Positions 1-11,828 of a stretch of 64,000 bases of DNA are shown piece by piece; the stretch's first letter is position 1; each line of letters opens with the position of its first letter. The notes beneath the pieces are model-generated. The model saw only the letters and a list, made by a program, of their open reading frames with translations. It was not told where the DNA came from and ran no database searches. Origin of the DNA: Parnassius smintheus behrii (Eukaryota; Arthropoda; Insecta; Lepidoptera; Papilionidae); NCBI GenBank assembly GCA_036936625.1, contig JAUPFT010000001.1:42530579-42594578 (forward strand). Reading direction: 5' to 3'. The position numbers were made by a program, and so were the translations under genes.

Positions 1-980
1 ACATCATATAAATATAGGATAGAATTTTTACCCCCCTGAAGAATTATTCAGGAGAGTCATGTAAAAAGAGGAAACAAATACATACCAAATATTTATATTT
101 TTTTCTTTGTTACTAGTATCAATTTTTCAAAGTACTTACCTTGAGCTGGTATACACTTTTCTTTACGTCTAAACCATTTGAAAAATACCTCTGCCCGCTT
201 TTTTTATAGTCAACCAGTGCGTCGTCTTTGTTTTCAAACCTCCCGCATTTTCACATTTTTACAAGCGTTTTCCCATTAAAAAAGGGTCGAGAATTCAGAC
301 AGTCGTGTGTGGCCCTACGTTGTCCTGGTGCCAGAGAAGGTGCCAGATTTTTCATTTTAGTCTCAAAACTTACTTACTTTTTTGACACAAATATCACATA
401 ACATTGGATGTTAACCTTTCTTTGTTCCTCTAGCACCATAAAATTATGATATATCTTGCAGAAAATCGAGGCAAACATTTTGTTTTAATGTGCTTCGCGC
501 ACAGCGATATTTTGATGGAGCTAGCTCATTTTCAAAACATTAGCTCATCTTCAGAACAAAACAATAGCCATGTTTCATCACCTGTCAGTAAATATTTTTC
601 TCACCGGTTACGGATTTTTTCTATCGTGAATTTGCATCTCTATTCATAGGTAAGTTTGTCCGGCACCCATTTTAAACAAAACTTACCGAAAGAAAGTAGG
701 TTTCGAGTTACGATTTTCATCAATGGATGCTGATCCAATACCCAGATTCGTCAGGTTGCTTAAATAGCGTAAAAATCAGGTCGACGGAACTTTTCGAAAA
801 AAAAGCAAGTTCTAAATTAAAAATAATAAAATATTCACTGTTCCAGTTTTAAATTTAACACTAAATATTTTTGTATTTGCGATTGCCGTAAATAAATCGC
901 TAACAAATGAGTAAAAGTATCTTCTTTTGGGTCATAACAATCACATATCACTTAATACACAAACTGCGTTTATTACTGAG
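1..980. other. no gene recognised
   Basis: AT-rich sequence. A 67-codon frame at 446-649 has no recognisable motif and ends in TAG exactly at a donor-like AGGTAAGT, so I do not call it. No repeat was identified with confidence. Confidence 0.5.
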
Positions 981-982
981 TA

Positions 983-1096
983 GAATCCGTCGTTCGACTA
1001 CTAATCACTCCTAACAAAAGCGTTTTTAGCTTACCGGAAGTGGTTAAAGGGAATATTAGTAATATTAATAGCATTGCAAGTATTCAAAAAAAAAAC
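983..1096 (+). mobile_element. tRNA-derived SINE, 3' part
   Basis: This matches the body and tail of the fuller copy at 23567-23755: the same gaatccg/ttcgactact block, then the agtggttaaagggaatatta block and an A-rich end. The tRNA-like head is missing, so it is a 5'-truncated or eroded copy. Confidence 0.6.
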
Positions 1097-1289
1097 CTCC
1101 GCAATTGTCAAGCATTTATGTGGCCATTACATTTTCGCTGATTTTTTTAAATAGTTATCCATTCCTCCTTGTTTTCATCTCATCCTCCATTCAACATTCA
1201 TTTTATATTTATAATGTTATCAATAACAGTTACAAGTAATATATTTATTGTGTTACTAAACAGTGTAATGGCGGTAAAAGCCATTTAAC

Positions 1290-1700
1290 GACAGTATAAG
1301 AATATCCACTAACTCAAATCTTCCCGTGGGTGTGTAAAAGTCGCTGGAGGGAAATGAAAACAGGAGATGGGCAGGCCCTTGTTACTGATAAAAATTTAAA
1401 TTAATAATAAACTGCGGTTGCAAATCCGCAGCGCAGCAACTATGGCATATTCTTTCCCATGAGACAGTCAATGGGGCAGGTATATGTTCAGCAGTGGTCT
1501 TTACCACGTGTTCGGCGGTGAAGGAAAACATCGTGAGGAAACCTGCATGTCTGAGGAATAAGAAAAAATAATATTTCGAAGACATGTGAAGTTCGCCAAC
1601 ACGCATTGGGGTAGCGCGGCGGACATTTCCTTGCCCTAAAACCCTCTCAGTAATGAGGTGAGGCCTGTGCCCCGCAGTGGGACGTATATAGGCTGTAACT
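1290..1700 (+). mobile_element. RTE-tailed SINE-like repeat (family C)
   Basis: The stretch opens with the 'gaatatccactaactcaaat' block also seen near 23041, 41350 and 49610. It continues through 'gttcagcagtgg' and ends 'gcagtgggacgtatatagg', the tail found on many lepidopteran RTE-related retroposons (recalled, not searched). Several diverged copies occur in this window. No coding potential is seen. Confidence 0.55.
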
Positions 1701-3095
1701 TTCCTTTTACTGATAGAGTAATGGCTTTTAAATGTCGGTTGTAGAGTAGTTTCGAGTGAAGTAGCTTTGATGTAAAATAACTGTCCATAACATGTCTAAT
1801 ATGCAAAAAACACACATGTACCATTTAGGTACCTATATAGAATACCTCTGTGATGCAGGACAGTTTCTAATGTGAAGTTAACGTTTTTTAATAATGAAAA
1901 AATATACACATTAATTAAGTGCCTATTTTAGCATAATATCACACATGCAATCAGATTATTTTTCATGTTTGTCTTGTTTGTGTTTTTTTTATTTTAGTGT
2001 TTTTTTATTTTCTAGATTTAGAAGGACTCACACGTTATCATCTACTGATGTCATTATTTCAAACCTATTCCTCAAGGTTTTCTGTTTTTTTTTTTAGAAA
2101 ACATGTATGTAGGTAAATCCATCACTTGTCACTCAACTTTACTAATAAAACACAGAACTTTATCAATAAAAGTTTCAATATTTTACTTCCACGCTAGAAC
2201 ATCCACTCGAATCGATTTACTTCACGTATAAACTTTGGATGTTTACTCCAAGATAGTTCTGCGGAAGGAAGTTTAGGTAAACACTTGGATCAATGACTAT
2301 AAACAATCTCGTTTTCTATCTATAAGAATTGAAAACAGTGCCTTACGTTAGATTATGTAAACCCAAAAACAAAAGTTTTCTTGATATTTAAACTTACTAA
2401 TAAAATACATACTTGTAAGTATATGTTTGTTTGGGTGTTTGTCTTCCAAATTTGGTATAGAAGATAGAAGTTGATTATGTCATGGAATAAGGATATTGGA
2501 TACATTTTATGATAACGAAAGTTTAAATTACCAGCAAAGCGGGCAGGTTATAGTTACAGTTATAGCCTATATATCATGTCTCACAAATGGGAACAGACTT
2601 TCATTTCGTAACATTTTCATTTAGAGAGTCTAGAACAAGAACGTGTCCACTGGGCTGACTCAAAGTGTCTTGACGGACTTCATATGTTTGCGGTTTTCTG
2701 TTAGATAACTAAGTTTCTTCACGACGTTTTTGTTCACCGCCGAACTCTAACAAAAAATGGCCGTGTCCAGCAGTAGACTTTTACAAGTTGAGATAGGTTT
2801 ACCGCATAAGAAGATATTGGAACTTTTGTTGCAAATATTTGCAATCAAAATGGATCTTTTTCAAACATCATCCCAAGAACTGCCATGTACGTGTGAGACA
2901 AGGAGTGCTTTTGTAATGTAGTGTTTATATTGCGTTTAGCCCAATGTACAAGGATTGTTTTTTAAGCTCATGTAATATAGTGATAATATAGTTTTATTTT
3001 ATATTAAGCTATTGCGTAGATTTTATCGCGGGCTTTAAGCGCGGCGACCGAATTAAGAAATTGCGTAATGAAAATAAACCTCACACACCAAAACC
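1701..3095. other. no gene; faint repeat remnants
   Basis: AT-rich. Faint remnants only: about 2390-2580 resembles a short dispersed lepidopteran repeat, and 'gtccagcagtagactttt' near 2766 resembles an RTE/SINE tail. No exon with credible splice sites was found. Confidence 0.4.
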
Positions 3096-3303
3096 TAACA
3101 ATACAATACAATAATACAATACAAAAATTTATTCATAACACAAGTCTCATTTACAGTGTTAGATATGGATCTCACCCTTTTAAGTTTGAAAAACCTGTAT
3201 TAGGATGAGTCCGCTCTTCCTTTAATCAGTAAGTCATGCTAGATATGACTTGTATTACATAAAGATAAATAAACAGACAAAAGTAACAATAATTATAATA
3301 GCA

Positions 3304-3502
<199 letters not shown>

Positions 3503-5529
3503 TTTCAATTTATACATAAAACAAAATAATAAATGTAATATAATAAGTTTCATACGAACAAACGTATGTTACGTGTTGTGTGAAAGTAATGATTCAGTAC
3601 TGTCATAGTCAAGCTGTTTCAACCAAGAAGTAATCAATTTTTTACACTCAAAGTAATGTTTTCTGTAAAACTTGAGTTTCCCATTTAATTTATTATACAA
3701 TAAGTGAGATTGCGATTTGAAATTTGTACGAGCAAATTTTGTTTTAACAGTGGGGTAGGAAACAACAGAATAGGGATTACACTTACTTAAGATTTTTGTA
3801 TCTAGGGTAATAGTTTTGTGAATTTTAAAAATACATTTTAATATATAAAGATGCCTAACAGTTAAAACATTGCAGTCCCGATATAGTTCAGAAGTCCCCG
3901 ATGTAATTTTCCCGAATGTCATAACTTCATAACTTTAAGGAGTGAGCGTTGAGCCCTACCAATTTTAATCATTTTGGTTTTGTGGGTACCAACCCATATT
4001 GGCAAGCAATATAGTATGATGGATTGTACCAGAGCAGTATAAATGTAAGTAATAAGTTGTTTGTCGGCGACATGTCTTATGTATTTGAACAACCACAATA
4101 GCTTTCTGACTCTGTGGGTGCAAGTGTCAATTTGTTTATGCCAATTTAGTTGCTGGTCGAGATATATCCCCAAGTATTTTGTGAAACTAACATTTTGCAG
4201 GGTCTGGCAGTTACATTTAGGCGCTCTGTAAGGGTTTTCACAGGAATGGGCGATAATATGAAGATTATTATTGGGTTGCGTGGAATTTTTGATTGCAAAT
4301 GTTATATAGTTTGTTTTACTAATATTTAAGGTAAGGAGATTGCTATGTAACCATTTGATAACAGTGTGTAGGCCCTTGGAGGCTGACTCATGGACTTCAT
4401 CCCAGTTTTTACCATAAAAAAGAAGCGCTGTATCGTCGGCGTAAGAGAAGATTTTACCGTTTGGTAATTTAGTTTCAGTAAGGTCATTGATATATATTAG
4501 GAACAGGGTAGGTCCAAGAACACTACCCTGTGGAACGCCATATTGTGTACAGAGCTCATTAGAACTATATGAGTTATCGTCTATTTTGACTTGTTGAGTT
4601 CTCCTTAAAAGATAGTCGGATATGAGAAGAAGAAATTGACCACGAACACCAATTCTGTCAAGTTTCTTGATAAGAATGGGGATGGAGATGGTGTCAAACG
4701 CCTTTTTTTAGGTCTAGAAATATACACAGAGCTTTCTCACTTCTATCAAGTATATTAACAATATTGCCGGTCAATGCTAAAATAGCATCTTCCGTGCTCC
4801 TTTTTCCTCTAAAGCCGAACTGAGCGTCCGATAAAATGTTATATTTCTTTATAAAATTTAAAAGCCGTTAATAATAATTTTTTATATAATTTTAGAAATC
4901 ACTGTTAGAACAGAAATAAGTCTGTAGTTATTGACATCGTCTCTAGCCCCACTTTTATATATAGGATGAATAATTGCCCTTTTTAATGACTGAGGAAACA
5001 CGCCTTTATTAAAACATAGCACGCAGAGATGATTAATAATAGGGCTAAGATCTGTTTTGGCAAGTTTAATAAATTTTGTGGGTATATTGTCCCAGCCAGG
5101 GGCAGAATCAGATTTAAGGTTTGTGATAGTTGATTCAATTTCATTTGTATCCGGTTCAATAAATCCGATGGAATTGGGTTGAGGAGAAGGAAGTAACTCG
5201 AAGTTACATTGAGGTAGATGATGTGTAATAATGTCTTCTGCGAGCGTTTTCCCAACATTCAGGAAATGGTTATTAATTAAATTTGCGGAGTTATTTGGTG
5301 TATCAGCCAACTGTCTAAGTTCTTGATTATTAGACTTTTTATTATTGAGGTGCGTAATATTCTTTAACGTATTCCAAAGTAATTTATTATTATTTTTAGC
5401 TTTAAGGAGTAGATCTTGTTCATATTTTCGCTTAAGTTTTTTTAACAGATTGTTACAAAAATTACGATATCGTTTGTATATTAAAGATAATGTTTCATTT
5501 TCTTTATTTTGTTGTGATTGTTTTTGAGT

Positions 5530-6162
5530 TTATATATTTTCCTTTAAAAGAGTCGAGCTAAATTCAACAATCACAGATTTTTTCTCCGTTGTGCTTTTTG
5601 ATTTGTAAATATCTCTAGTATCACCCCTATTAATACTAACGTTTATGGTTTTAGAAAGGTTTTCGATCATGCTAACCAGACCGTCTTTTGACACATTAGT
5701 ATCAAAAACTACATTTTTAATCTCTATAGTAGTTTTACGGCTATTTCTCAGGGTGTCTTCTAGGCGGTCCTCAAGTATGGCAACATATTCATCCCTTTTC
5801 TTAATCTCCCCTTCCAAACGCTCGACATTCTTCTTTAGCTCGGCGTTCTGCTATGCCAGAAATGTGATGGTGGTTTCAATATTACTATTAGCTTCCTGAA
5901 TTCCTTTTAATATCGGGAATAATTTTGTAATTTGAGCCTCCTGTTTTCGCATTTGGCTGTCTTGCCTAAGCGTCCAACTTTCAAATAATTCATGCATTTC
6001 GTGTCGAAATTCACTATAATCACCTCTGTTTTTCTCGTCGTCCATCCTTTGCCGTTTTGCCCTTGATGTAATAAACCCGTTAGTCTTTTCGGGGGTATCG
6101 TCATCAACGATACTTAAATTAGGCGCGGAGTTTGTTTTGTCCAATGAACTATGTGGCGCCAT
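5530..6162 (-). pseudogene. LINE ORF1-like protein (FP25K-like domain), broken
   Basis: Two minus-strand frames, 6162-5851 and 5817-5530, together look like one ORF1 protein. An N-terminal charged region runs into a coiled coil, then a domain with the pattern R-K-T-x-x-E-I-K-N-V. Proteins of this type in insect LINEs bind nucleic acid. A frame break lies at about 5818-5850. The frame stops at 5530, next to where ORF2 sequence begins without its endonuclease. Confidence 0.6.
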
Positions 6163-6689
6163 GATATTATTGTACTCGTAAAGCAGCAGTTATTATAAGT
6201 GACAATAGTAGAATAGATCTCACCAAATAGCCCGATGAATCACACAGCACGGCAAGCGCGGCAAACAAAGTTTAAGTGCTACGTAATACGTAGTTTTCTC
6301 TTAGCAAGTGGGCGTGCTCGTAGTTCAATCGTAGCAAGAAGGCGGAGAGAGATAAAAAATACAATTGTACCTTTCTCGCGGGGGTGAAGAAGGGTCCCCT
6401 CTCTCGCTGCTACACGTCGTTCGCTCGCGTGCAAGTCACCAAAATAAATTATACTAACAGCGACAGGATTTTTGCACTAATGATAACAACTTTAAGACTA
6501 TTTATGGTATGTGATAAATTGAATAGATTTATTTAACAGCACGACACACGTCCACCCGCTGCAAAGTTATCGGAGAAGAGGAACATAACATCGTTTAACA
6601 TCGTCTAACGTCGTTTCGGTTTGGCAGACTTCGGCACTGTATTTGTGTGCGTGCGACTAGACGTATGCGTGTAGACTAGACTAGTTGCA

Positions 6690-7930
6690 TGTATTGTCAG
6701 ATAGTAATAAAAATATTTTAAACAATAATATAGTTTATTGCAAGAAGCATATTCTTTGGATTTGTATGAGTCGTCCTAATGCTTAGCAACTTTCCTGAAT
6801 TGAGAGTATTTAATAAACACAGACTTTATAGAAAATTATCGCTTGTGAGAAGAACTCATTAATTGATTGAAACATTATAAACCTATAGTTTCAATGATAA
6901 AAGTTACTGAATAACCTACATGTATTTTATTCCATAAAAGAAAAAAAAATGTTTTCTTATCGGTCACCACGCTCAACAAGTGTAACTTGGAGAAAAAAAC
7001 AAAGATAAAAACTGCGTAAATAAAATAAATAATTATAATTGCATAAGTTGATAAAAAATGTTATGCAATAGCATTACCGCGGCAATCCCCGAGTGCCACA
7101 CGTATTTTTTAATTAATATTTTTCTTTTATACCTTTTTGAACCATATTCGCCTGGTTGGTATCTACGAATGTCATTTATTTTATCAATTATCCGATTTCG
7201 GAAAATATCTCCAAGCTTCTTGGAGTAAATTTAGCCTAGATAACTCCTGGCATTGCAAATTGGTTCAGCGGTTCAACAAGATTATCACGGACAAATAGAC
7301 AAATAGACAAAAGTGGTTATTTATATCTCAATGGCATATAAATAACCCACTAAGCTCAACCAAAGGCTGTAATTTCGCTATTATAGTTAGTCAATTTTAT
7401 TTATATGTATATTGATAACTTATTACTTCAGCAGAGATAAACGACAACGGTACATGATAGCGAACCGCTGAATTTCTATAATAACAATAATTTCAGCATA
7501 ATGTCTGGTACATTATTATAACTTCGGATCTGGATACAGACTTTTTCCATAACTTTAACACGTGCAATAAATCTAAACTAGTTAGTAGTATCTAAGGGTT
7601 AGTGAAGAACAACCTCCATATATTAGCGGTCAATTTTTGGTTAGAAGTAAAACTATTTCTAACAAGACTCACTGTAGTAATACGGATTTGCTTTTAAATA
7701 AATTCAAATAGCGTGGAAAATGATAATAATGAAGAAAGGATAAATTAGAGGACTATTTAAAAGATAACAAAAATATACGCAATTATCTTTCTTAGATTTT
7801 ATTACTTATGTATGTTAAATGTATAAGGATAAATTTTAATAGTTGGGAGAAAATTAGTTCTACATGTGAGTTTCGTGCCGTTTCTTCTCACCAGGTTTTC
7901 CCGCAGTAAGGACTTGTTTAAGCGATGGCG
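6690..7930. other. no gene recognised
   Basis: AT-rich intergenic DNA. About 7140-7320 resembles a short interspersed lepidopteran repeat (a 'ggttcagcggttca' type block). Nothing else can be supported. Confidence 0.4.
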
Positions 7931-7940
7931 TAGCATTCGG

Positions 7941-8160
7941 CTTTTTTTATAGAAGAGAAAACGAGCATGCGGTTCATCTGATGATAAGTGACTACAGCTG
8001 CCTATGAACAATTGCAACACCAGGGGAATTGCAGGTGCGTTGCCGACCTTGTAGAAAGGAGTAAGCTCTTTTCTTGAAGGACCCTAAGGCATAAGACGCC
8101 AGTGGTAAACAATTCCACAGAGAAGTTGTACGAGGAAGAAAACTCTTTCAAAATTGCTTT
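7941..8160 (-). mobile_element. Jockey-like LINE 3' end (family B)
   Basis: The reverse complement reads like the end of ORF2 plus the 3' UTR of the LINE seen more fully at 30030-30770: a Phe-rich 'SRNFLP' type end, a 'tcatgggcggcggtagtcac' type block, then 'tgctcgtttt' and TATAAAAAAA. It is strongly 5'-truncated. Confidence 0.65.
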
Positions 8161-8283
8161 GTAAAAGCCAATCTAAATCAATAATTTTTTTTAAAGAATT
8201 TTGAAGTACCGAACGTACGCATCTAAATAGCTGTAATATATTTGGTCCATAATCCTTTTAGAACTGAGAGCAGGCCTATGTTT

Positions 8284-8767
8284 AGCCGTAGAACGTATGT
8301 ACATACATACATACATAAACACTCACGCCTGTCACCCAGAGGGGTAGGCAGAGACTACAGACTTCCATTTAGCACGATCCTGACATACCTTTCTCGCCTC
8401 TTCCACATTCATATACTTACGCATACATGCTCGTCGGTTAAGGGTACTCTTAATTTGGCCCATTTTTAGTATATCGCCAATTTGGTCGACAAACTTCCAC
8501 CTAGGACGTCCCTTTCCGACTCTTCCATTCACTTCTGCAACATATATTTGCTTTGTCAGTCTTTCCGCATTCATTCTTTCTACATGACCAAACCACCGAA
8601 GCATTCCTTTCTTAATCCTGGTCACCGCATCATCTTGCGGTGTCACATCACGTATGTACATATTGTCTTTAATACTTGCATACATACATAAACTCTTACG
8701 CCTGTCACCCAGAATGTAGGCAAAGACTACGGACCTCCATTTAGAGTGATTCTGGCACATCGTGCGT
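8284..8767 (-). mobile_element. RTE-type LINE ORF2 C-terminus, with a second 3' end fused
   Basis: The minus-strand frame 8760-8332 encodes the conserved tail of an RTE-like ORF2: R-W-F-G-H-V-E-R-M, G-K-G-R-P-R, V-C-Q-D-R-A-K-W, ending S-A-Y-P-S-G. Its first 30 residues repeat a diverged version of the same terminal motif. The 3' ends of two copies are therefore joined, each followed by an acatacata-type simple tail (8298-8320 and 8676-8693). Confidence 0.7.
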
Positions 8768-9100
8768 AGTACGTGGTAGTGCCATGCTGCAGTTATATTA
8801 GTAGTATAGTTGTAGCAAGAATGGCTCGGCTCGACCGGGGAAGGACCACGCTCTCACAGAATACCAGCGTAAAATAGTAGCTTAATTCTGCTGTATTTCG
8901 TACGGTGAGTGTAGAGAGCCGGAGACCCTTTTTACTAGAAATGCGGCATTCCATCTTAGATCTCACGGGTGACAACGAATCTGCATTTTGATTCGTAATC
9001 GAGGATACATGTAGGTGTCTATGGGCCATAGCAACCACTAACCATCGGGTACGGTACCACCAGGTGCTCGTTTGTCACCCTATCCTATTGAAAAAAACAC
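8766..9100 (-). mobile_element. family A SINE-like repeat
   Basis: About 300 bp. It starts 'gtggtagtgccatgctgcag', contains 'ggctcgaccggggaaggacc' and ends with the shared 'ccatcgggt...tgctcgtttgtcaccc' tail and an A run. Other copies lie at 9680, 14364, 16985, 18010, 27065, 31965, 62965 and 63690. Confidence 0.75.
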
Positions 9101-9679
9101 CTTTGTTGTATCTTTCACATCCATATATCTTTTTGGTTAAGGATACTCTTAATTTAACCCACCCACTTATCTCTTTATTCCCTTAGCGCTTCTATTACTT
9201 ACTAATTATCACTTTATATCGAAAAGCGTTTAAATACCAAATCAGCTAAGTTTTGTAACAATCAAAACAACATATTATTTTCATCAAGAAACATATATTT
9301 TAGCGTATTAAACTTACTGCACATCGCTAATTTGATTGATTTATTACGGTCTGGTTTAATTGGATCGTAATTTGCATTCGTTTGTTTACACCTGATATTT
9401 CATTATAATAGCAATGAATTTACCTAGCTATAAATTTGGAACTAAATGAATATTTTGAAAATTTGTTGTTAGATTAAATTTGATTTTACAATAGAATATG
9501 CATAATCACTTAGAAACAGTGTTTCATTCATGTTACTTTTAGAATTAGCTTTAAGAATTAGCAGTGATCTGGACATACCTTTTAATGTTTAGTAGTCCAC
9601 AACGATTCTCGCCTGCGTTTACAAGTTTGATGACAAGAGAAAAAAAAACATTAATTGATAAATGGTATATTTTTATTGA
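9101..9679. other. no gene; small RTE remnant
   Basis: A short remnant of the RTE C-terminus (minus strand, 'ggttaaggatactcttaat') lies at about 9115-9165. The rest is AT-rich with no recognised feature. Confidence 0.4.
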
Positions 9680-9990
9680 ATCCGAACGAACGGAAACGAG
9701 CACACAGTCTACCTGATGGTAAGTGGATGCTGTGGCCCAAGACATGTACATTTATCTTCAAATAAGAATCAAAATACAGATGCCTTCTCATCCCTGAGGA
9801 CTATGATGGTAAACTTCGTTTCGATTAAAAAAGGCCTCCAGTTCTCTACACTCACCATACGAAACACAGCAGCATTAAGATGCCATTTTACTTTGGTATT
9901 CCACGAAAGCGTGGTATTTTCTCGATCGAGCCGATTCATTCGTACTATAACCATAATATAGCCGTAGCGTGACTCTACCACGTTAACACA
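9680..9990 (+). mobile_element. family A SINE-like repeat
   Basis: Opposite orientation to the copy at 8766. It begins with the 'acgagcacacagtctacctg' tail module and runs to 'gactctaccacg'. The open frames in it (9716-9961 +, 9993-9769 -) recur in other copies because the repeat is short and low in stops, so they are not called genes. Confidence 0.75.
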
Positions 9991-10394
9991 CATCTACTGA
10001 TAAGTAGATATTTAGAAGTAATTGAATGAAAAAGCATCTATCATTTCCATACAAAAATAATGCGGAGTTTTTAATATTTATTTAATAATACTTTTACTTC
10101 TAAAAAAGTTCTTTGAACAGCCGTAACTCATTAATTGAATAGGTATATGACCTTTACCATGAAATGTCATATAATAGTAGTAATGTATTTAAAGAATATG
10201 TTAGAAATTATTCTCGAATTGGACTTTAAATTTAGCTTTTGCTTAAATTTTCTCTTGACATTTTCTTAATAAGTGTGAATTGTTACTTCAAACAGACTGA
10301 GAATGCCAGATCTAAACACCACTGAATTGCAAAATCATGTATCCCAAATATTACCAGTATCAAAATCTTTGTTACATTAAGTTATCAAGAGGTA

Positions 10395-11285
10395 TCAGCA
10401 GACGGGACAGTAAACGAGACTCGCAGGACAGGAATTTAAACGGAAAATGGCCATTAAAGATGAAGGGCTCATAACTACTAGCGTGCTCATAAACCGAACC
10501 ATAACTTCTGAGGTACGAACGAAGCTCCAAAAAGTTCGAGCAGTTATACTAAGCACAGCAATTGTGAGTTCAGTACAGAAATCGGCCGAAATAAATTCAA
10601 ACTTACCTGCAATCGGCCTCCTACTTTCAATACGCCATCGAGTAGATCAAGTAAATTTTGATCGTAATCACGAAAACTGAAATGACGTAGCTTGGGGTCA
10701 AGATTTATTTACAAAGGAATTCAGATTTTGCTTGAAGCCAGATGATGGAAGGATTTTAATGTGTTGAGATGTCCGGGAGAGAGGATCGCTTAGTGCAAAA
10801 TCATTGGAAAATGGACTCATGGTTGAGAGATATTTGTATGGGGAGCACGTACGGAACTCCGAGTCATTGAAAATGATTTACTAACAGTCACAGGATATGC
10901 AACTGAGATTTCAGAAGAAAATTATAATGCCATATTTTTGCCAGATTTGCTTTTATGCATGATAATGCACTCCCATACCGCGGCCGTTGTTGTCGAATAC
11001 CTTCGAGACGTTGAAATCAATGCTGTGTGGTGGCCATACCGTCGATAACCTTGGAAGACAAGGAATCCTGCACCAGCTTATTTGAGTGATCTTAAAAACG
11101 CTTTACAAGAAGAATGGAACGCAACCTCCCAAGAGGATTTTACAAAAAGAATGGAACGCAATTTCTCAAGGGGATTAGGAATACACCAAGAAGACTGAAG
11201 TAGTTCGAAGAGCTAGAGCGGGCAACAATAAGTACTGATTATAGCCCACGTTAGAGGCTTTCCTAAGCGTTTATGAAAAAAATGA
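10395..11285 (+). pseudogene. Tc1-like transposase, degenerate
   Basis: The N-terminal part (10447-10680) ends with a Tc1-type bridge (H-R-V-D-Q-V-N-F-D-R-N-H-E-N), immediately stopped. Further matches follow in shifting frames: a K-P-D-D-G-R-I block near 10740, E-L-R-V-I-E-N-D near 10860, H-D-N-A near 10960 and V-V-V-E-Y-L-R-D near 10990. Cut-and-paste DDE transposases of this family are about 340 residues. This copy has several stops and shifts and cannot make enzyme. Terminal inverted repeats were not identified. Confidence 0.65.
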
Positions 11286-11540
11286 ATAAATTGTTAAGTA
11301 CAAAAATGTATTTTTTCCTGAAAATTATGTTTTACTTAATTTGGCTAATTTTTGTCATTTGGTCGTTTGTTTTTACGACATTTGCAATTTTAAATTAACC
11401 TACACACATGTAATTTTGCAAAACTAATAAGGACCCCATAAATACATTCCCAAAGAGTATTTCACAGAAGTATTTATTACTTAGGAATTCGATAACAAGG
11501 AAAGCGAGTTGACTTATCGAGCGATTTATGTGTTCAATAT

Positions 11541-11575
11541 TAATAAAATCCAAGATTGTACGATTTCAATTCAGT
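11541..11575 (+). promoter_or_regulatory. candidate core promoter (TATA-like plus TCAGT initiator)
   Basis: TAATAAAA at 11541-11548 lies 30 bp upstream of TCAGT at 11571-11575, which matches the arthropod initiator. This is the expected spacing, and it leaves a 5' UTR of about 40 nt before the ATG at 11612. Position and consensus only; no expression evidence. Confidence 0.45.
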
Positions 11576-11611
11576 ATTTGAAATGCTATACTATAATTTG
11601 TATTCCGGAAA

Positions 11612-11828
11612 ATGTTGCAAGTTATTTTTGTTGTATTAATATACTTTACAAAGTGCGTATTTGTTGCAACTGATGCTGAATTATCTGCAAGTGATTCTGA
11701 AAAGGATATTATAACGAAGTTAAGAGATGATGTCAATTTAGATTTGTCAATAGATGAGGAATACGAAGATCTACGTGCGGAACTGCTTGCTTATCACACC
11801 GCCTTTGCGTCATTAGCTTCATCTCGCA
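11612..11828 (+). CDS. six-cysteine secreted protein, exon 1 (signal peptide and acidic segment)
   Basis: The ATG at 11612 starts a frame whose first 20 residues are a clear secretion signal. The exon ends in phase 1 at a GTAGGT donor. If unspliced, the frame would continue to 11980 with a hydrophobic, non-conserved-looking tail. Confidence 0.65.

Noticed and set aside
446..649. 67-codon + frame next to a perfect donor AGGTAAGT
   Set aside because: The stop codon coincides with the donor and no acceptor-linked partner exon or motif was found.
9716..9993. Recurring 80-codon frames in family A copies
   Set aside because: Repeated in many copies with frame-disrupting differences; best explained as low-stop repeat sequence, not a protein family.
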